Shown: positions 44,501 to 59,500 of the stretch, in pieces
How the letters are laid out: each line of letters starts with the position of its first letter
Numbering within the stretch: the stretch's first letter is position 1
Origin: Branchiostoma floridae
Lineage: Eukaryota > Chordata > Leptocardii > Amphioxiformes > Branchiostomatidae
Reading direction: 5' to 3'
NCBI RefSeq assembly: GCF_000003815.2
Contig: NC_049990.1
Location: 9,935,539 to 9,999,538, forward strand
Length of the DNA: 64,000 nt
The notes under the pieces: model-generated
What the model saw: the letters and a program-made list of their open reading frames with translations, nothing else
Database searches by the model: none
What the model was told of the DNA's origin: nothing
Translations under genes and position numbers: made by a program

Positions 44501-47500
44501 ATGGTAAGGGCTATCTGACAGAACATACTGAAACTGCACTGCAGAAACACACAAAGACACACACACAGAAAGACAACAAGGACAGGTAGTACTAAATATA
44601 GTTTACATACTATTCTACACATATAGTCAATGCCTATGCAGTCTCATAGTTCATAGTTGAATGATGAAATTACATGTACGTCAAGAATACACTGCATTAC
44701 ATGTAGAACACAACTTGTCTTCACTAAGACAAAATCAGTGGGAGGTGGTCAGACAGACATGATGCCCACCTTTTTTAGAAACATACTGTGTGGTGATCCC
44801 CACATCAAAGGATGCAAACACAGGGGAGTGATCGCTGGTTACAATGTCCTCTGTGCAACCTGAGACAAGAAAAAACGAGATATTGTTTAATAATATGGTA
44901 AAACTACCTTATGAACAGGGCAAACAGATATGGTGTATCATGAAAGAAAGCCTCAAAGCAGAAAGTTGTAAACAGGGTCCAAAAAGCGTTATATATCCAC
45001 ACATCAATATAATATTCCACAGGCAGATAGACATACATGTGACCGGAGGTTTGTTTTTTGCTCATTATATCTCTGTGCACTTGAAAGTTATCTTAAATTC
45101 TCCTTCGGGCCAACCTCATCGCAACTGACGTTCCGATTGGGGAGGGGGGCAGTATTTGAGCCGTGCCATCTCAGCTGGTTTTGCTTTTCATTTGTGATGC
45201 GATATGAGACGGTGTCACATTGTTTTGCTTGACTGTGAATCGTAGACTATATTTAGCTGTAATATCTGTTGTTTTTTCGTAAAGAGTTTGCTGCATTCCT
45301 GTTGTGTATTGGTATGCAAATTAGGCAAAGACACTTGCTGGTTTCCAAACTGAAACGTTAATTGCATTACCGCCGGACTGGCGACAGAGTTGAGTTGTCT
45401 GAGTTGGCAAACCTTTCCTGGCTGTTGACAGTGCTATTTCTGCCGTTCGTGATTTTTATTCAACAAACATTTGAGAGGAAACAGTCCTCAGACCGGGATC
45501 CACCCGTTTTCTGTCGGTGGAGGTTTGCGCCTCAGACAGCGCCGCTCCATGCCCATGCAAGGTTCAGCTAGTTTTGCTTTTCATTTGTGATGCGATATGA
45601 GACGATGTCACATCGTTCTGATTTATTGTGAACCGTAGACTAAATTTAGCTGTATTATTTGTTCTTGTTCGTAAAAGTGGTACCTAATTTCCGGCTGTGT
45701 ATTGGTATGCAAATTAGTCAAAGAACCCTGCCGAACTTCAAGCTGTAACGTTAATTAAATTAGCACTGCATGCAGTAGCTGTAGAAATAATTGTGCAATA
45801 CGCTTTGAACTACCGTGTATTTGTTATTGTTTTCCTGTATGATTGCAAGTAGCAATAACTAGACCATGCTAGCTGTGAAAGGAGTTTGTCGTGTTGTGAA
45901 GGGGGTAGTAACCCTTGGTCTTCCTGTGACATTACTTGCTAGTATACTACTGTTAGCGGTGTTACCACGGCCAGTTGTTCTCCCTAAATGGGATAAGAGT
46001 ACTAGCATTGTAAACGCAGAGTCAGGAACATGGATTACTCAGTCTCCCAACCTCGTAAAACTCAACCCTGGTCTGCTCGGAGTAAGGTCTCTTGCACCGT
46101 CAACTACTTGTACAGACAGGCGTAGGCAAACTGTTAACATTCTTGTTTGTACCACACTACTGCTGGCTGGAGATATTGCCCCAAACCCTGGCCCAGTTGT
46201 GGATGGACTGCCTCACTGGAGAAAGGGCCTGGTGTACGCCTTCTACAATGTGGTCTCTCTCTCGCGACATCTACATGAGATCCAGCAGTTACTCCTGAAG
46301 AATACCCGTATACATGTACTAGGGCTAACTGAAACTCGCTTAAGTGACACCATTCCAGACACTCTCGTGGAGGTTAGCGGATACACCTTGTACAGGAAAG
46401 ACAGGGACCGGCATGGCGGGGGTGTGGGTGTATATGTCAAACAGACTATTCCAGCCCAGCGTCGACATGATCTTGAGCAGGCGGACGTCGAGGTTTGCTG
46501 TGTGGACATCAAGCCAAACAAGGCCCGTAAAACTCTGTTGGCTTGCATCTACCGCCCACCCAAAGCTGGCTCTGAATGGAGGGACTCTGCAGAAGGACTT
46601 GTACACAAACTCAACGCAACTGCTGAAGAAGAAAATGCAGAAGTCATAATCATGGGGGACTTCAATTCAGACTTGTTAAAATCAACCCAAGCGTCATCTG
46701 TGGAATTCCTAATGAGATTGTACCAGTTAGTACCTATCATACTTCAACCCACCCGCATAACAGAGTACACAGAATCGTGTATTGACAATATGTTTGTAAC
46801 AAACCCAGACCGCTTCAGATCAAGTGCAAGTGTGGCATGGGGACCGTCGGACCACAACCTTATCCTGGCCTGTGCACAAGCAGGAAGAGAGGCATGCGGT
46901 ACACGCTGGTGTGAATACAGGTCTTACAAGCAGTACACCCAACAATCTTTTATTGATGGACTCAAGTCAGTTCACTGGGATACAGTATTAGACTGCACTG
47001 ATGTAACGGATGCTTGGGATGCTTTTAAGGATATTTTCCTGAATGTAGCTGACAAATTCGCTCCGCTGTGCAAGAGGAGAGTGAGGGATAACAACACTGT
47101 TGCTCCTTGGATGACGGACAGGGTAAAAAACATGATGGGGCGACGCGACGCAGCTAGACGCAAAGCAATCAAAACCAAGGAGGGAAAAGACTGGGAGGTC
47201 TACCGGGTGATAAGGAACCAGACAACATCAGCAGTCAGAAAGGCAAAGAAAATCCACTTTGCTGAAGCTGTGACAGAAGCGAAAGGAGATCAAAGCCTCA
47301 TGTGGAAAATTATTAACGCCTTCACAGGGAAATCCAAAGGGAAGTGTCAAGTTCAGAACTTGGCGAGACCTGACGGTACCAATATATCGGACCCCAGCGA
47401 AATGTCTCAAGAGTTCAATAGCTACTTCGCAACTTGTGCTACAAGCCTTGCCGATAGTATGCCAACCTCCCAGAAAGATCCTCTCCGACACATACCGGAG

Positions 47501-50500
47501 CCTAGTACAGAGTTCAGCTTTGAGTCAGTTGACGAATCGACAGTGCTAAGTGAACTTCTCAGATTGAAAGCAAAGAAGGCCACTGGGCTGGACAATATCC
47601 CCTCAAAACTGCTTAAGGACTCCGCCCCTGTCATTGTCAGACCACTGACACACATATTTAACCTATCACTTGCCACGGGAGAAGTCCCTAGTGACTGGAA
47701 GACGGCAAAGATTACACCCATTTACAAGACCGGTAATCGAACTAATGTGGCCAACTACCGTCCTGTCTCTGTACTGAGTGTAACATCCAAAGTGTTGGAA
47801 AAACTCGTTGGTAACCAAGTATCACGCTACATGGCCCAGAACAACCTTCTCACGGTACACCAAAGTGGGTTTCGGAGAAACCACAGTACTGCCTCTGTAG
47901 TTTTGAAGATTGTGGAGGATATTAGGTCGGCCAATAATAGTCGCCAGGTCACAGTTGCTCTCTTCCTAGACTTACGCAAAGCATTTGACACTGTGAATCA
48001 TGCCATTCTGTTGAGTAAGCTCAAGAAACTGGGTTTTGATAGGGATGCAACAAAATGGTTTACATCATACCTCTCTGGTCGCTCACAATGCACTAGTCTG
48101 CAAAGTCAATGTTCAGAGATGGCTGCAGTCACCTGCGGGGTACCACAGGGGAGCGTACTTGGTCCCTTGCTGTTTTGTTTATATGTCAACGACATGCCAC
48201 AGGTTCTAGAAAAATGCAAAATACACTTGTATGCAGACGACACCGCAATCTATTACTCGGCGGGCACGATGAAAGAGTGTGAAGAGGCAGTTTCCCAGGA
48301 TATGAAGAGAGTGTCAGACTGGTTAATTGATAATAGACTTTCTCTCCATCATGACAAGACAAAGTCTATGCTATTCGGGGTTCCTCAGAAGCTGAGACAT
48401 GTTGGGACAACAGTTCAGATCACAGACGGTGTTAACATTTATTAGCAAGTTAACACTTTCAAATATTTGGGCATCACTCTAGACCCATCGCTCCAGTGGT
48501 CAGCTCACATAACAAATATCACGAAAAAAATATTCAGTGGCCTCAGTGCAATGAGACGTGCAAAACCCTACGTAACAAAAGAAATATTACATACTATGTG
48601 TCAAACTTTGTTGTTGTCGCACTTGGACTACTGTGGCGCGGCGTGGTTGCCAAGCCTTGTACAGGGCAAGAAAACACAAATGCTGCAACTCGACAGGCTG
48701 CTGTTTAGAGCTGCAAGGATGATTACAGGCTACACACTCCGGGATCATGTCCCAGTTGGTAAACTGTTAGCGGAGGCGGGGTTGGTGTCGGTGAGAAATC
48801 GGGCGGAAAAAATCAGTCTGGCCACAGTTTTCAATGCTGTACGAGGAAAAGCCCCTTTGTACATATCTGACATGTTCAGGTGGAAGTCACCACCAACTAT
48901 AAGAGCTCGCACCCGCACGGCTGTTAAAATGTTCGCTGACTGGGACCCTCACCAGTTGAACTGTCCCGTAGCAAGCCTGAAGTGCTACGAGGGAAGCTTA
49001 AAATCTTTTGGCCCCCAACTGTGGAACAAACTGTCACTGAAGCACCGCAAGACTCTGGGACTGGTTAAGTTTATCAAGGAACTGTGAGGTCTAGATGGAA
49101 ATGACAAGTGAAATTGTGAGTTTTGATATGTCGTTTTGTGGTTATGCACTATTGTATGTGTTATTGTAATATTGCAAAGTTTTAAATTGTATTTTTGTTT
49201 ACCCAGCATTGCCTGAAAAACAGGTTGTTATGTACCTGAGTGTTACTGCTGGTAAAATAAATAAACTGAAACTGAACTGAAGACCTTATGACATGACATG
49301 ACATGAATGTAGCATAGGTGGTGACACCAGAGGAATATCAGACTTTGTCTGCATCTGCTATTCAAGTTGAATATCACAAAAAGTTTGGATGGTAGAGATA
49401 GTTCAAGCTAAAGATAAGTCATAACACAGGGATAACATCAAACTACAATCAAATTCTGATATCTTCAGACTGTCCAACTTCAGGCATGACAGGAAGAAAC
49501 AGTGATTGAGCAAAGACGTACCGTAGGATAAACTGGTAATGTACGTGTCGGGAAACGATCGCCACATGACGCGATCACACCAGGAAGGAACATTGATGCG
49601 GATCTTGAGAGAAATAAGAAAAAAGAGATATGATCATTGTGCACAGTAAGGGTATGAGATGATAAATGTGATTTTAAGATGTTACACAACAGGGTTACTA
49701 AACAAAACTGGACAAAGCTAGTCTAAGGTCTGGAGTCTGTCTGCTCTATAAGCATATTCATGGTGTTACTTAAAATGTATATTGTGCCTACTTGGATGTT
49801 TGCAACAGTTCTGACATCTATCTACTAAAAGTAAACGTACTTGTGGACAGAAATACTAGTAAGTAAAAATGTTGAAGTTACCCCAGTCTTCTTAAACTTC
49901 TGCCATGTGTATTCCTTCCGGTGTCCTCTTTCATAGCGATAAGTTGGAGGAAAACTTATATTTTCCTCATCTGGAGAAATGATAAAGTAAAGTTCAGAAG
50001 AAAGATAGATAAGCCATGTTTTCAAACATGCTTCAACAATTTAAAATAAATAGCAGACTAAACAAATGGAACTGAAGAATCATGTTATGAGTAACTTGAA
50101 GCAAGTGCCCTCAATGATATTTTTCTCCACAAATACAACATCCTACTTACTGAATCTGACAAAAACCCTGCCCTTGTCCTGTTCCACCTTCAGCTGATCA
50201 TGTGTCAAAAGGCTTTCATAGTCTTTCTCATTCACCTTCTTCAGGATTTCCTATAAAAAAAGACATACAACAACTATCAGCACAACTACAATAGCTCAAA
50301 AGAAGACTCCTTGCATTGCTTTTTTATGTATGATTTTTAACACAACAAGTACTACTAGCCACTTGGTCTGCTAGCATGTCAAAGTTTTTTAAACAAAGTA
50401 TGAAACAACATTAAAGCATCAAACTGCATGTTAATAACCCCAAAACTTCCATTTAGCATGCAATCATCATAATGCATTCCATAGATCAACTCCACATGTA

Positions 50501-53500
50501 GATATTTGTAGATAAGATTTTCCAAATCTATAGTATTACTAGTGCACATATTACTTGAACTAATCAGGAATATGTACCATATTGTGTGTTAAGAGTCAGT
50601 TTGGAGGTTCCCATCCCCCATACCATTCTCACCTGAACAGGTAGGTCCAGCCTGTAGTTCAGGTCTCCTAAGAAGAAGACGTGGTGGAACTGTGTTGTGA
50701 CATCAAACCCTCCAAGTTTCAAGTGTCCCAGGTTCAACCCCCTTAAGATGTCGTGATAGTTCTGATTCCGTCTGGAACCAAATCAAGAGTCATGATGAGC
50801 ATTCATAACTGTGGTGTCATGTGTGCCATAACTAGTAGAGCATTCAGCTCGGAATCTATAAGTCCCGAGTTCGATACCCACTGTGCCCCCAGCATTTGAT
50901 CCTTGGGAAAGGCACTTAATATGACTTTCCTCACTTCAGCCAGGTGTAAAATTGGGTAACTAACTTCGGTCTGGGAGGTAAAAGAAAAGACTACCTTTAC
51001 CTTCCGTCTGTACTGTGTATGTGGCACTGTTAATATAAGTTACTAACTTGACTGCAGTGCCACATTGTCGTCATCTGTCCAAAAGCAAATGGGAAAAAAT
51101 TATAAGGTGGCATGTGTAGTCCAGTGACCCTGCATCTGAACACTAATACAGAATGTAGTATCATGTGCACTGTTGAAACTTACCTGGCACATTTTTCACT
51201 GCCTGATGTCAGGTGACAGTTAACAAAACAGAAAGCTGTCCCCCAGAAGAGGAAGGAGATACCAACAGCTCCCTTGTTCCCTATGAAAAAAATAGATGGA
51301 GGTGGATGCTCAGAAAACAAATACATTGAAGTATTCTTAAACTGAAGCAGAAAAATGAGAGAGAGCAATCATTATTTAAATAGCTAGCCAATAATTTTTT
51401 TTACATTCTTGGAAAGATTTCATCACCAATACAATCTGTCCATTAGAAATGAGAATTCAGGTTTAATATTTAAGCAGGCTTATGCCAAAATCATACATTG
51501 AAGTGTTTTCATTTTCCCCTGACTTTTTACATACTCCATGCATTAACAAATCCCAAAGTGAGCTTGTAATTTTGGAATTGAATGTTTGATAAATAAAACA
51601 GTACAGCACAATGATTAAATCATATTCTTATTCATTACACAATAGTTCTGAAACATACCCAAAGCATTGGCTATACCAGTCTTGACAGAGCTTGTCTGTA
51701 CATGGCTGATCCTATGCTGGTGTTCAGGCTTGACCAGGACCACTAGGCGGATGCCCCACAGGGTGCTAACTGCAACCTACAAAAAAGAAATGGCTTGTTT
51801 CTGCTTTACACAATCTTAGCACAACTTATCTAAAAGTAAAAGTCTGTCCCAGGCCTATGTTTTGGAATGAGTGAACATGCCTTCTTTCAAAGAAGCAGAG
51901 GTAGACCACGCAAAATGTACATCAACTTTGTGAAGATACTGGCTGCTCGGCTGAAGAACTGCCAAAGGCTATGGAGGATAGGGAAGGATGGAGGAAGAGA
52001 GTCATGGCCATCCGTGCAACCAGCAGGCCCTGATGATGATGATGAACATGTATTGCCTCAGTGCACACATTTCTCATTCACAGGCTTCAACCCAATATAC
52101 ACAGCACTTAGGAGCCTAGAATTCAGCACCAAGGACATTGTCAGGGCACAAGGAAACTTCACTATGCACTGTACACCCTACAATTGTTGTTCCCCCTGCA
52201 ACTGATTGAGTATGGCCACTCCTTTAACTTTGAACTTTGAACTTTATTAAAATCACCACTTTGCAGGCAATTTAGCCTGAATTGTGTTGGTGTTTACAAG
52301 CTTCGTTATTAAACATTGTTTAAAAAGTTATTACAATTTTAAAGGCATACTTTACATTGACTTATAATTTTGCTTAAAATCACAAATTACAGACGTTTAC
52401 TATACAATATTTGTAACAATGAGTTCGGTACACGTCATACGGATTTGATAGTGCGTTAATTGTCATTCAACAGAGCAAGGGCCCTGGGGATAAACGATTG
52501 CGAATGTCTGTTGGACCGGCTCAGTGGCAGCTTAAAACGGGGAGCCCGTCGTAGCTGGTACTGACACTCTGTAGCCGGCTGCAGGAACTCCTGGCAAGGG
52601 TGAGTGGCTTAGAGAGATGTAGGGATGCCCTCACAATCTTCCTCTACCCAGAACACCTCAGCTCCTGCCTGGAATTCATTACTTTTTTGTTTGCATGACT
52701 GCCTCGGATAATTCTTTGATACAGACAAATCAACTTTTATTCTTACATGTTATAAGCAGCAAGCTCACTGTCAATACACATCAATCAACCAATCAATCAA
52801 ACAACCAACCAACCAACCAACCAATCAGTTGATGAATCACATTTAATACAGTAAATACAGTCCTTACTGGCTGGTACTTGATCTCGCAAAGGCCCCATAG
52901 CACCAGCTGAAGCCTCTGTACCCAGTCCTTCTCGCTGACAGCAGACTCCTGGGTGCCGATTACGTAGACGTCAAACGGTACCAAAGCGAAGGTTTCGTCT
53001 CTCGTCTTCCCCTGGCCTTGACACTTGAACCATGAGGAAATGTTGGAAGGAGCAGGGGCATCTCCTGGAAAATAACAACATGTAGTTCAGTCACTGTAAA
53101 ATTTTAAGGGGAGCAGCACTATATTTTTCTTTGCTGAACAGAGTATCATGCTTAACTACATATACTATCCCTGGTACCAAACTACCACCAAGGACTGTCC
53201 ATGGTACTAAACTACCATCATATACTGTCAATTGTGCTGAACTACCATCACACACTGTCCCTGGTACTGAAATACAAACACAAACTGTCCCTGGTACTGA
53301 ACTACCATCACATACTGTCCCTGGTACTGAACTACCATGACACAGTGTCCCTGGTACTGAACTACCATGACACAGTGTCCCTGACACTGAACTACCATCA
53401 CAAAGTGTCCCTGGTACTGAACAACCATCACACACTGTCCCTGGTACTAAACTACTATCAACCACCCCCTGGTATTGAACTACCATCACACAATCTCCCT

Positions 53501-56500
53501 GGTACTGAACGTCCACAGTCTATCCATGATACTGAACTACCATCACAAACTGAATCACTGGTAAAACAGAAAAATGTCGCTATGCCGGAGCCCGGCACAG
53601 GTGATCCAAGCCAACCAACCCACCCACCCCTTTTATTTCCAACAAAGTGCTTATGGTACCTTTACTTTTTTGTTTGCCTTTCAGGCATATGATAAATTTT
53701 GACAACAGTCAGTCCTCTTGATTATAAGCTTTCAATGAAGCAAACTGACATAAATCATTCTAATCCTCAAAGAGGACTTCTATCAGGATGAAATGGTACT
53801 GCAGGAAACTGCACAACAATGGCTGCATTTGCCTTGCAAAGCAAAAGTGGTATCCAAATCCACATTCAGCTAGCCCTGCCATGGAATTCTAATTTAGAAT
53901 ATACTAGTAAGTCCATGAAAACTAAGCTTGACAGGATAACCCTTCTCCTAAACGATCAAGTTCAACTACCAGCAGGCCCAAAATCAAACCTGAGCATCAG
54001 GCAGCCAGCACCAACAGGATTTCATGACAGGATTTCATGTTAATGACAACTAATAAAAAGGTCCTCTTGGATAGTACATATATAAGATTGGATAAAAACA
54101 CATACCCATGTTCCAGGTTCCTACAAAGACAGAGATTTGATCCACATCTTTGTCTTTAGAGTGGATGTTCTTCATATGCTGGATGAGCTGACAGAACAAC
54201 TCCCGGGACTAGAACAGAACAATTAAGTATAAGGCAGAATTTCTTTGTGGATATATTACAAGCAGAATGTAAGAGAACCCATACAGTATTTCTTGCATTT
54301 TCTTTTAATCATTAACATTGCCTGCATCCATCCTGGCCTGAGTGCAGATATAAAAATGCAGAAACATCACAAGCTATCATTACTTTTTATTGTAGTGTAA
54401 AAATAAATGAACGTTATTTACCCTGACATCCTCAAAAATGAAGTACTTTCCTTTCTGGTCCTCAATCTTAATTCCAAGTCTTGCCTTTGGAGACTTGACC
54501 AACTGCAAAACTAAAGAAAAATTACATGTCAATATGGTGAGGATCTTTTGGTATAAAATAAGTAAACATAATCAAATGCACTTGTGTCCCTAGGTTTGAG
54601 TTTTGAATCCTGGAGTCTGACAAGTATATAATTGGTAGGAATTACATGCTGTCCTTCAGAAGAAATGTGAAGCTTGATACTAAGATAGTCTTGTGTTTGA
54701 GCAAGCCTGAAAAATTATATCTTGTCTCAATAGAATGAATGAATGATGATTTTTTTATGTGTACTGTAGAAAGACATTGACCTATTTTTGTAGGCCATTG
54801 AGTTGGACATGATAACGATAAAGGAGTTTCAAAGAACATCAGTCTGTGTATCAGATACAGGATTACCACTGTAAACTTTTATGTTTTGCCTTACAAGGAG
54901 ATGCAAACTGGTAAAATTATGTTACTTTTCTTGTGTGTGAAGACTTCCTCCGGGTTCTTAGGGCTGCGGAGACAGTACAGCTTGCCATTCATGACGTCCA
55001 CCTTCACCATCAGCCGTGTGGACTTCATCGCACCAAGACTTTCCTGTCGTACCTTAGGGAAAGGAACAAACTTTGTTAGGGTCCAGAGCAAACTTTCTGA
55101 TGTAGAGAGAATACTGTCAAGTACTTCGAGGTTACAGGGATTTCAATGGAGTGTTTGAGTTTGTGGGTAAAAAAATAGTGACAAAAAACATTTTCACAGT
55201 GGATACAAGCTCACAGTGAAGAAGTCACCACAAAAACTGCAAAACATAAAAGTTCCAGTAACATTTTCCCTTTTCCCATAAATGTTGATAGAGTACAGGT
55301 TGTACCAGAAAATACAATTTTAACACACAAGCACAACAAGGTAAGTTGGCACAATAAGCTCATACATTTTGTATGTACGGTAATTCTGACCAAGAGTCTT
55401 AATGATCTCAAAAAATCTCTTCCTACCTCGAAAGTCTTGGGAGGGATGGAGGGTGGGGGTGACTTGGCCACTTCTCCCTTAGGGAAGTTTTCCTTGGTCC
55501 TGTTTTCACTTTCAGCTTCGGGTTGAGCAAATTCCTGCAGAACTCTGGAGGCCTACACACAACAACAACAGTTATCTTCCCAACAGTTCCTCAACAGCAA
55601 TCTGTCATCATGATGATGTTGTTTACAACCACAAGGCCTCAGACCTGAAATTTATGCTACTAGTAAAGTAATGTTAGAAAATAAACATGAAAACAGAACA
55701 ACATATTCCTTGCTACAGACAGTTATTGGGGTTGAATATAGACAGCCTTGTGTTTTCCTCCCGGATGTGGGTTTATAACTTTTCTATTTTGACCTTTTGC
55801 TAAAATTTCAATTAAAAACTTCTGAGAGGCAAGCTGATAAATTGAAGTGTTGCTAGGTTAAAAACAATGCTTGCTACTAAAGAAAAGTACTGTCTTCTGA
55901 TAAACAAACTCAACTAATTACTGCACAGAAATTCATGCACTGAAATGGAACAGAAGAAAGAATAGTTGTAAGGGAGTTCATGCTTTGAACTGCACACGCA
56001 CAGTGTGACGCATTGTGGGTAGTATGTGAAAGTTGAAGGCTCCAGGCACAAACATGGGTTTGGTATCAAGCAGGGTTTACATGATCTGTAAAATGGCCTT
56101 CATCATGGTAGGATTGCTAGTAGAGCAATCATAGGGAATTACGCTGAAGGAAGTGATCCTTGACCTCCACTAAGTGGCATCTGCCGTATAGGCTCGCCTC
56201 TTGCTTATCTTTTTATTGTAAAATTTCATAATTTTATTTCTCATCAAGAGATTCTATCTATGCGTCCAGCGTGTCCTAACTACTATGGCACACGATTCTG
56301 CTAGCAAACAAGCGCATCACCATGACGGTCGGTCTGTTTAATGGCCTTCACCTTTACCCCCTGTTAACTGGCTTATTGGGAAGGCATGAAGAACACAGGA
56401 GCTGTTTTTCCCACCTTTCTTTCCAAACTTGTAATGACTGTTTTACAGGTGGCCAGTCGCTCCAAAAGCTCCTGCAGGTCAAACTGCCCCTGGTCATCCT

Positions 56501-59500
56501 GATAAAAAAAAATGAGTTACATATACATTACACAACTATTATCAAATCTTTTACGTCATTGCTTCATGCATTATCCAATAATTACTTCTCTGTTATACAT
56601 GCAATTACTTTCCAGTCTACAACTGCTCAGACCAATCAGGCCACACAAAGTTGATGCATTGGTTCTTAGATAGAAAAACAAAACAACAACTGCTGAAGTG
56701 GTAGACCATATTTAACATGTAAACAGAGTTTGAGAGGAAAGTCTGAACATTGGTTAACACAGTTTTGTGAAATGATTATTATCAGATGGTTGTTTTCTTC
56801 CCAGCCCACTGTTTTCATGTTGTCCTCTTGCTCAATTTTTAACTCTATTATGTCTAAAAGCCATGGAAATAAATCAGCATGGTCTCCTTTTCTTATGTAA
56901 CATGCACTTATTGGTTTTTAAAGAGATGTATTGGAGAATTTAGGCACCAAACCTGCAAACATGTTTAATTCAAAAATATCCATTCAGATTGAATTTTGCA
57001 ACTATGTGTAATTTTCCAAATATTTGTGTCATTTCTTCACATTTCCAGTATGTATAAACCCCAGTTACAGAGTGTAAAGAGATACCTGACATTCTCATGA
57101 CACAATAGGATTTACATGCTGTGATTATTGCAGTGTAGTAGGATGGATTCAAATTATGATGTAGAAAAATGACCAAAAACAATGACAATGGCTCAATTTT
57201 TTCCTTTGATATTACTACTTTGATATTATTTTTTTACCTACAATATTTATAATACCTTTGATACAAAAATCTAAGAAGGTTACTGATCTAGACGAAGACA
57301 ATACTGAAAAAAGCAGAAAGACTGTCACGATAACATACATGTACCTTGACAGGGTCAGATGCCTTCCTGTTTTTCCCAGGGGTAGTCTGGTCAAACAGTT
57401 GCCTCATGGTGTCCATCTTAGCCAGGAAACTTTCAAAATGACTGGGGAACCACATATATTACAAGAAAACTTTGATGACAGGGAATTCAACTATTAAGCA
57501 ATGAGCATCCCAATGAACCCATATGTGGTTCAACTCATGATTAATTGTTGACTTTCTTTGACATAATAAGGAAAATACTGTCCATCACAATTAGCGATTC
57601 AACCAATGAGATAGTGGCTACCTTTCCATCAAAATGCAGAAGTTCAAAATAAAAACACAATCATTCCTGGTTATTTTTAGAAGGTTGCAAATTATATTCA
57701 TGGCCTTTTCAATACAAGTTTGGGTGTCCTCTAATATGTATTATTCAAATTACTGACCTTTGTCAAGGACATTTGATTACCGAAGAGTCCTTGGACTTTT
57801 CCAAGAAATTTTCATGTTTGTTGCACAGTTTCTTCGTAATAGGATTTTCTGCAAGGCTACGGCAAAACCAATCAGTTGAATTTGGTACAATGCATGCCCT
57901 AATTTTTTTCCTAAACACTCTGTCTTACAAATGCGACCATCACGGCTCCTAGACCCGTCCCTCTGTCAAGGAACGGAAATTTGCTTGTTGGGATGAACAC
58001 AAATATCACTTTGCCTGTCAAGAAAACTGAAATTCACTATATGAAATTAATGAAAATGTATTTTTGTAAGCTCAAAATGTCACATTTGATAAGGAAAACT
58101 AACAACATCAGCTCCTAAAGAATGAGTTGGATGGAAAAAGATGGAGAAGTAACCATCAAGACTGCTGAATTTTGTGCAACATCCCTACAAATGCCCTCAA
58201 TTTTCAGTCCTAAACATATTGTAGGAGGGATGTGACCAGGCCCTTACCCATGTAACTCCTGTGCAGAGTGCTCCACCAGTCTGTGCAGCTGTGGCAGGTT
58301 TGACCCTCCTGTCCGCACACTGTCCATGTCCTGCTGCAGGCCCTGCTGGACATACTGCCGCAGCTGACCAACAAAACCATTGTCCACTCTGCGGACAAAT
58401 CAAAACCATTCAGAATCCAATCTCAATATTGACTACATGTATACTCTCAGTACATTATCAAACACATTCAGAACCAGGTAAATCACTGTCCTTATAGAAG
58501 GACTACCACAAACATTGGCTTGGACTTCTTTAATACAGCTCTAACATCCAGGATTTAATCTTAATCAAAAAGTAGATCTACTTTTTGCAAAATTGAGTCC
58601 ACTGGAAATCACTTTATCAGTCCGTGATGGCAGGTAGAATTTAAGAAAAACAAAAAAAAATCAAAGATCCACCCTCACATCCTACCATTATGTTTAAATA
58701 ATTATGGACACACATCAAGACAAACACCACACTGTTTTCGCAGAATGAAACAATAGTTTTGTTCTGTTCCATACCTGGATAACCTGAGTTGCTCTAGCCT
58801 CATCTGGAACACTTGTGAGACTGTGTCTGTCTTGGAGGACTTGGAAAAGTCACCAACATTCTGGAGACTGTCTTCATCTTCATCATCATCTGTAATTTAA
58901 AAAATACCATGTTCAATAAAGGTAATGGAATGATGAAATGATCACATTTAAAACCAATACAATTTTGCCAAAGACAATAAGGGAGACTTCCACTTAACTT
59001 AATATGTAGATAGCTAGGTAAGAGAAAACCTTATTATTGTAGATGTAAACATCTACATGTAATTTGCTTGTATGATACCTTTAACTGGTTAACCCCCTTT
59101 TGGCTTTATATGTTAAGTACAAGCTGCACACAACTCGACTTATAAGGGTTGACTCAACCACACTAGGATAGAGCCCTTCTCTTTTTGATGCCTGTTTTGT
59201 CTTACAAGTTACAGGTATAACAAAAAACAACCAAAAGCTAGATCCCAGTGTACAAACCTGAGTCCTCCTCAGACTGGTCCTGTTGTACGGGTTCCTTCAG
59301 TGGGCAGACCAGGACATCAGTTTTGGAGCTGTGCTGAGTCACCAACTCCTGCAGACTGGAGAATCGCTGCTCCTGGACACCACGGATAGTCTGAAGACAC
59401 ATGATACATAATCTTTTCTTTAATCTGTAAGGCTATGACAATTCAATTCCTTGTTTTTCTGACATTTTAAGGTAAGGTCATGTTGGTTTGATTACATGGA

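Noticed and set aside
51867-52205. 112-codon host gene in INPPL1 intron 12
   Set aside because: The N-terminal half matches a LINE ORF end with a GAT tail; the remainder is read-through.
53157-53560. CRISPR-like direct repeats
   Set aside because: Eukaryotic DNA, no unique spacers, and neighbouring units diverge gradually, as in a minisatellite.
53091-53692. Open frames of about 140-163 codons on both strands
   Set aside because: They follow the 30-bp minisatellite in an INPPL1 intron and have no start context or domain.
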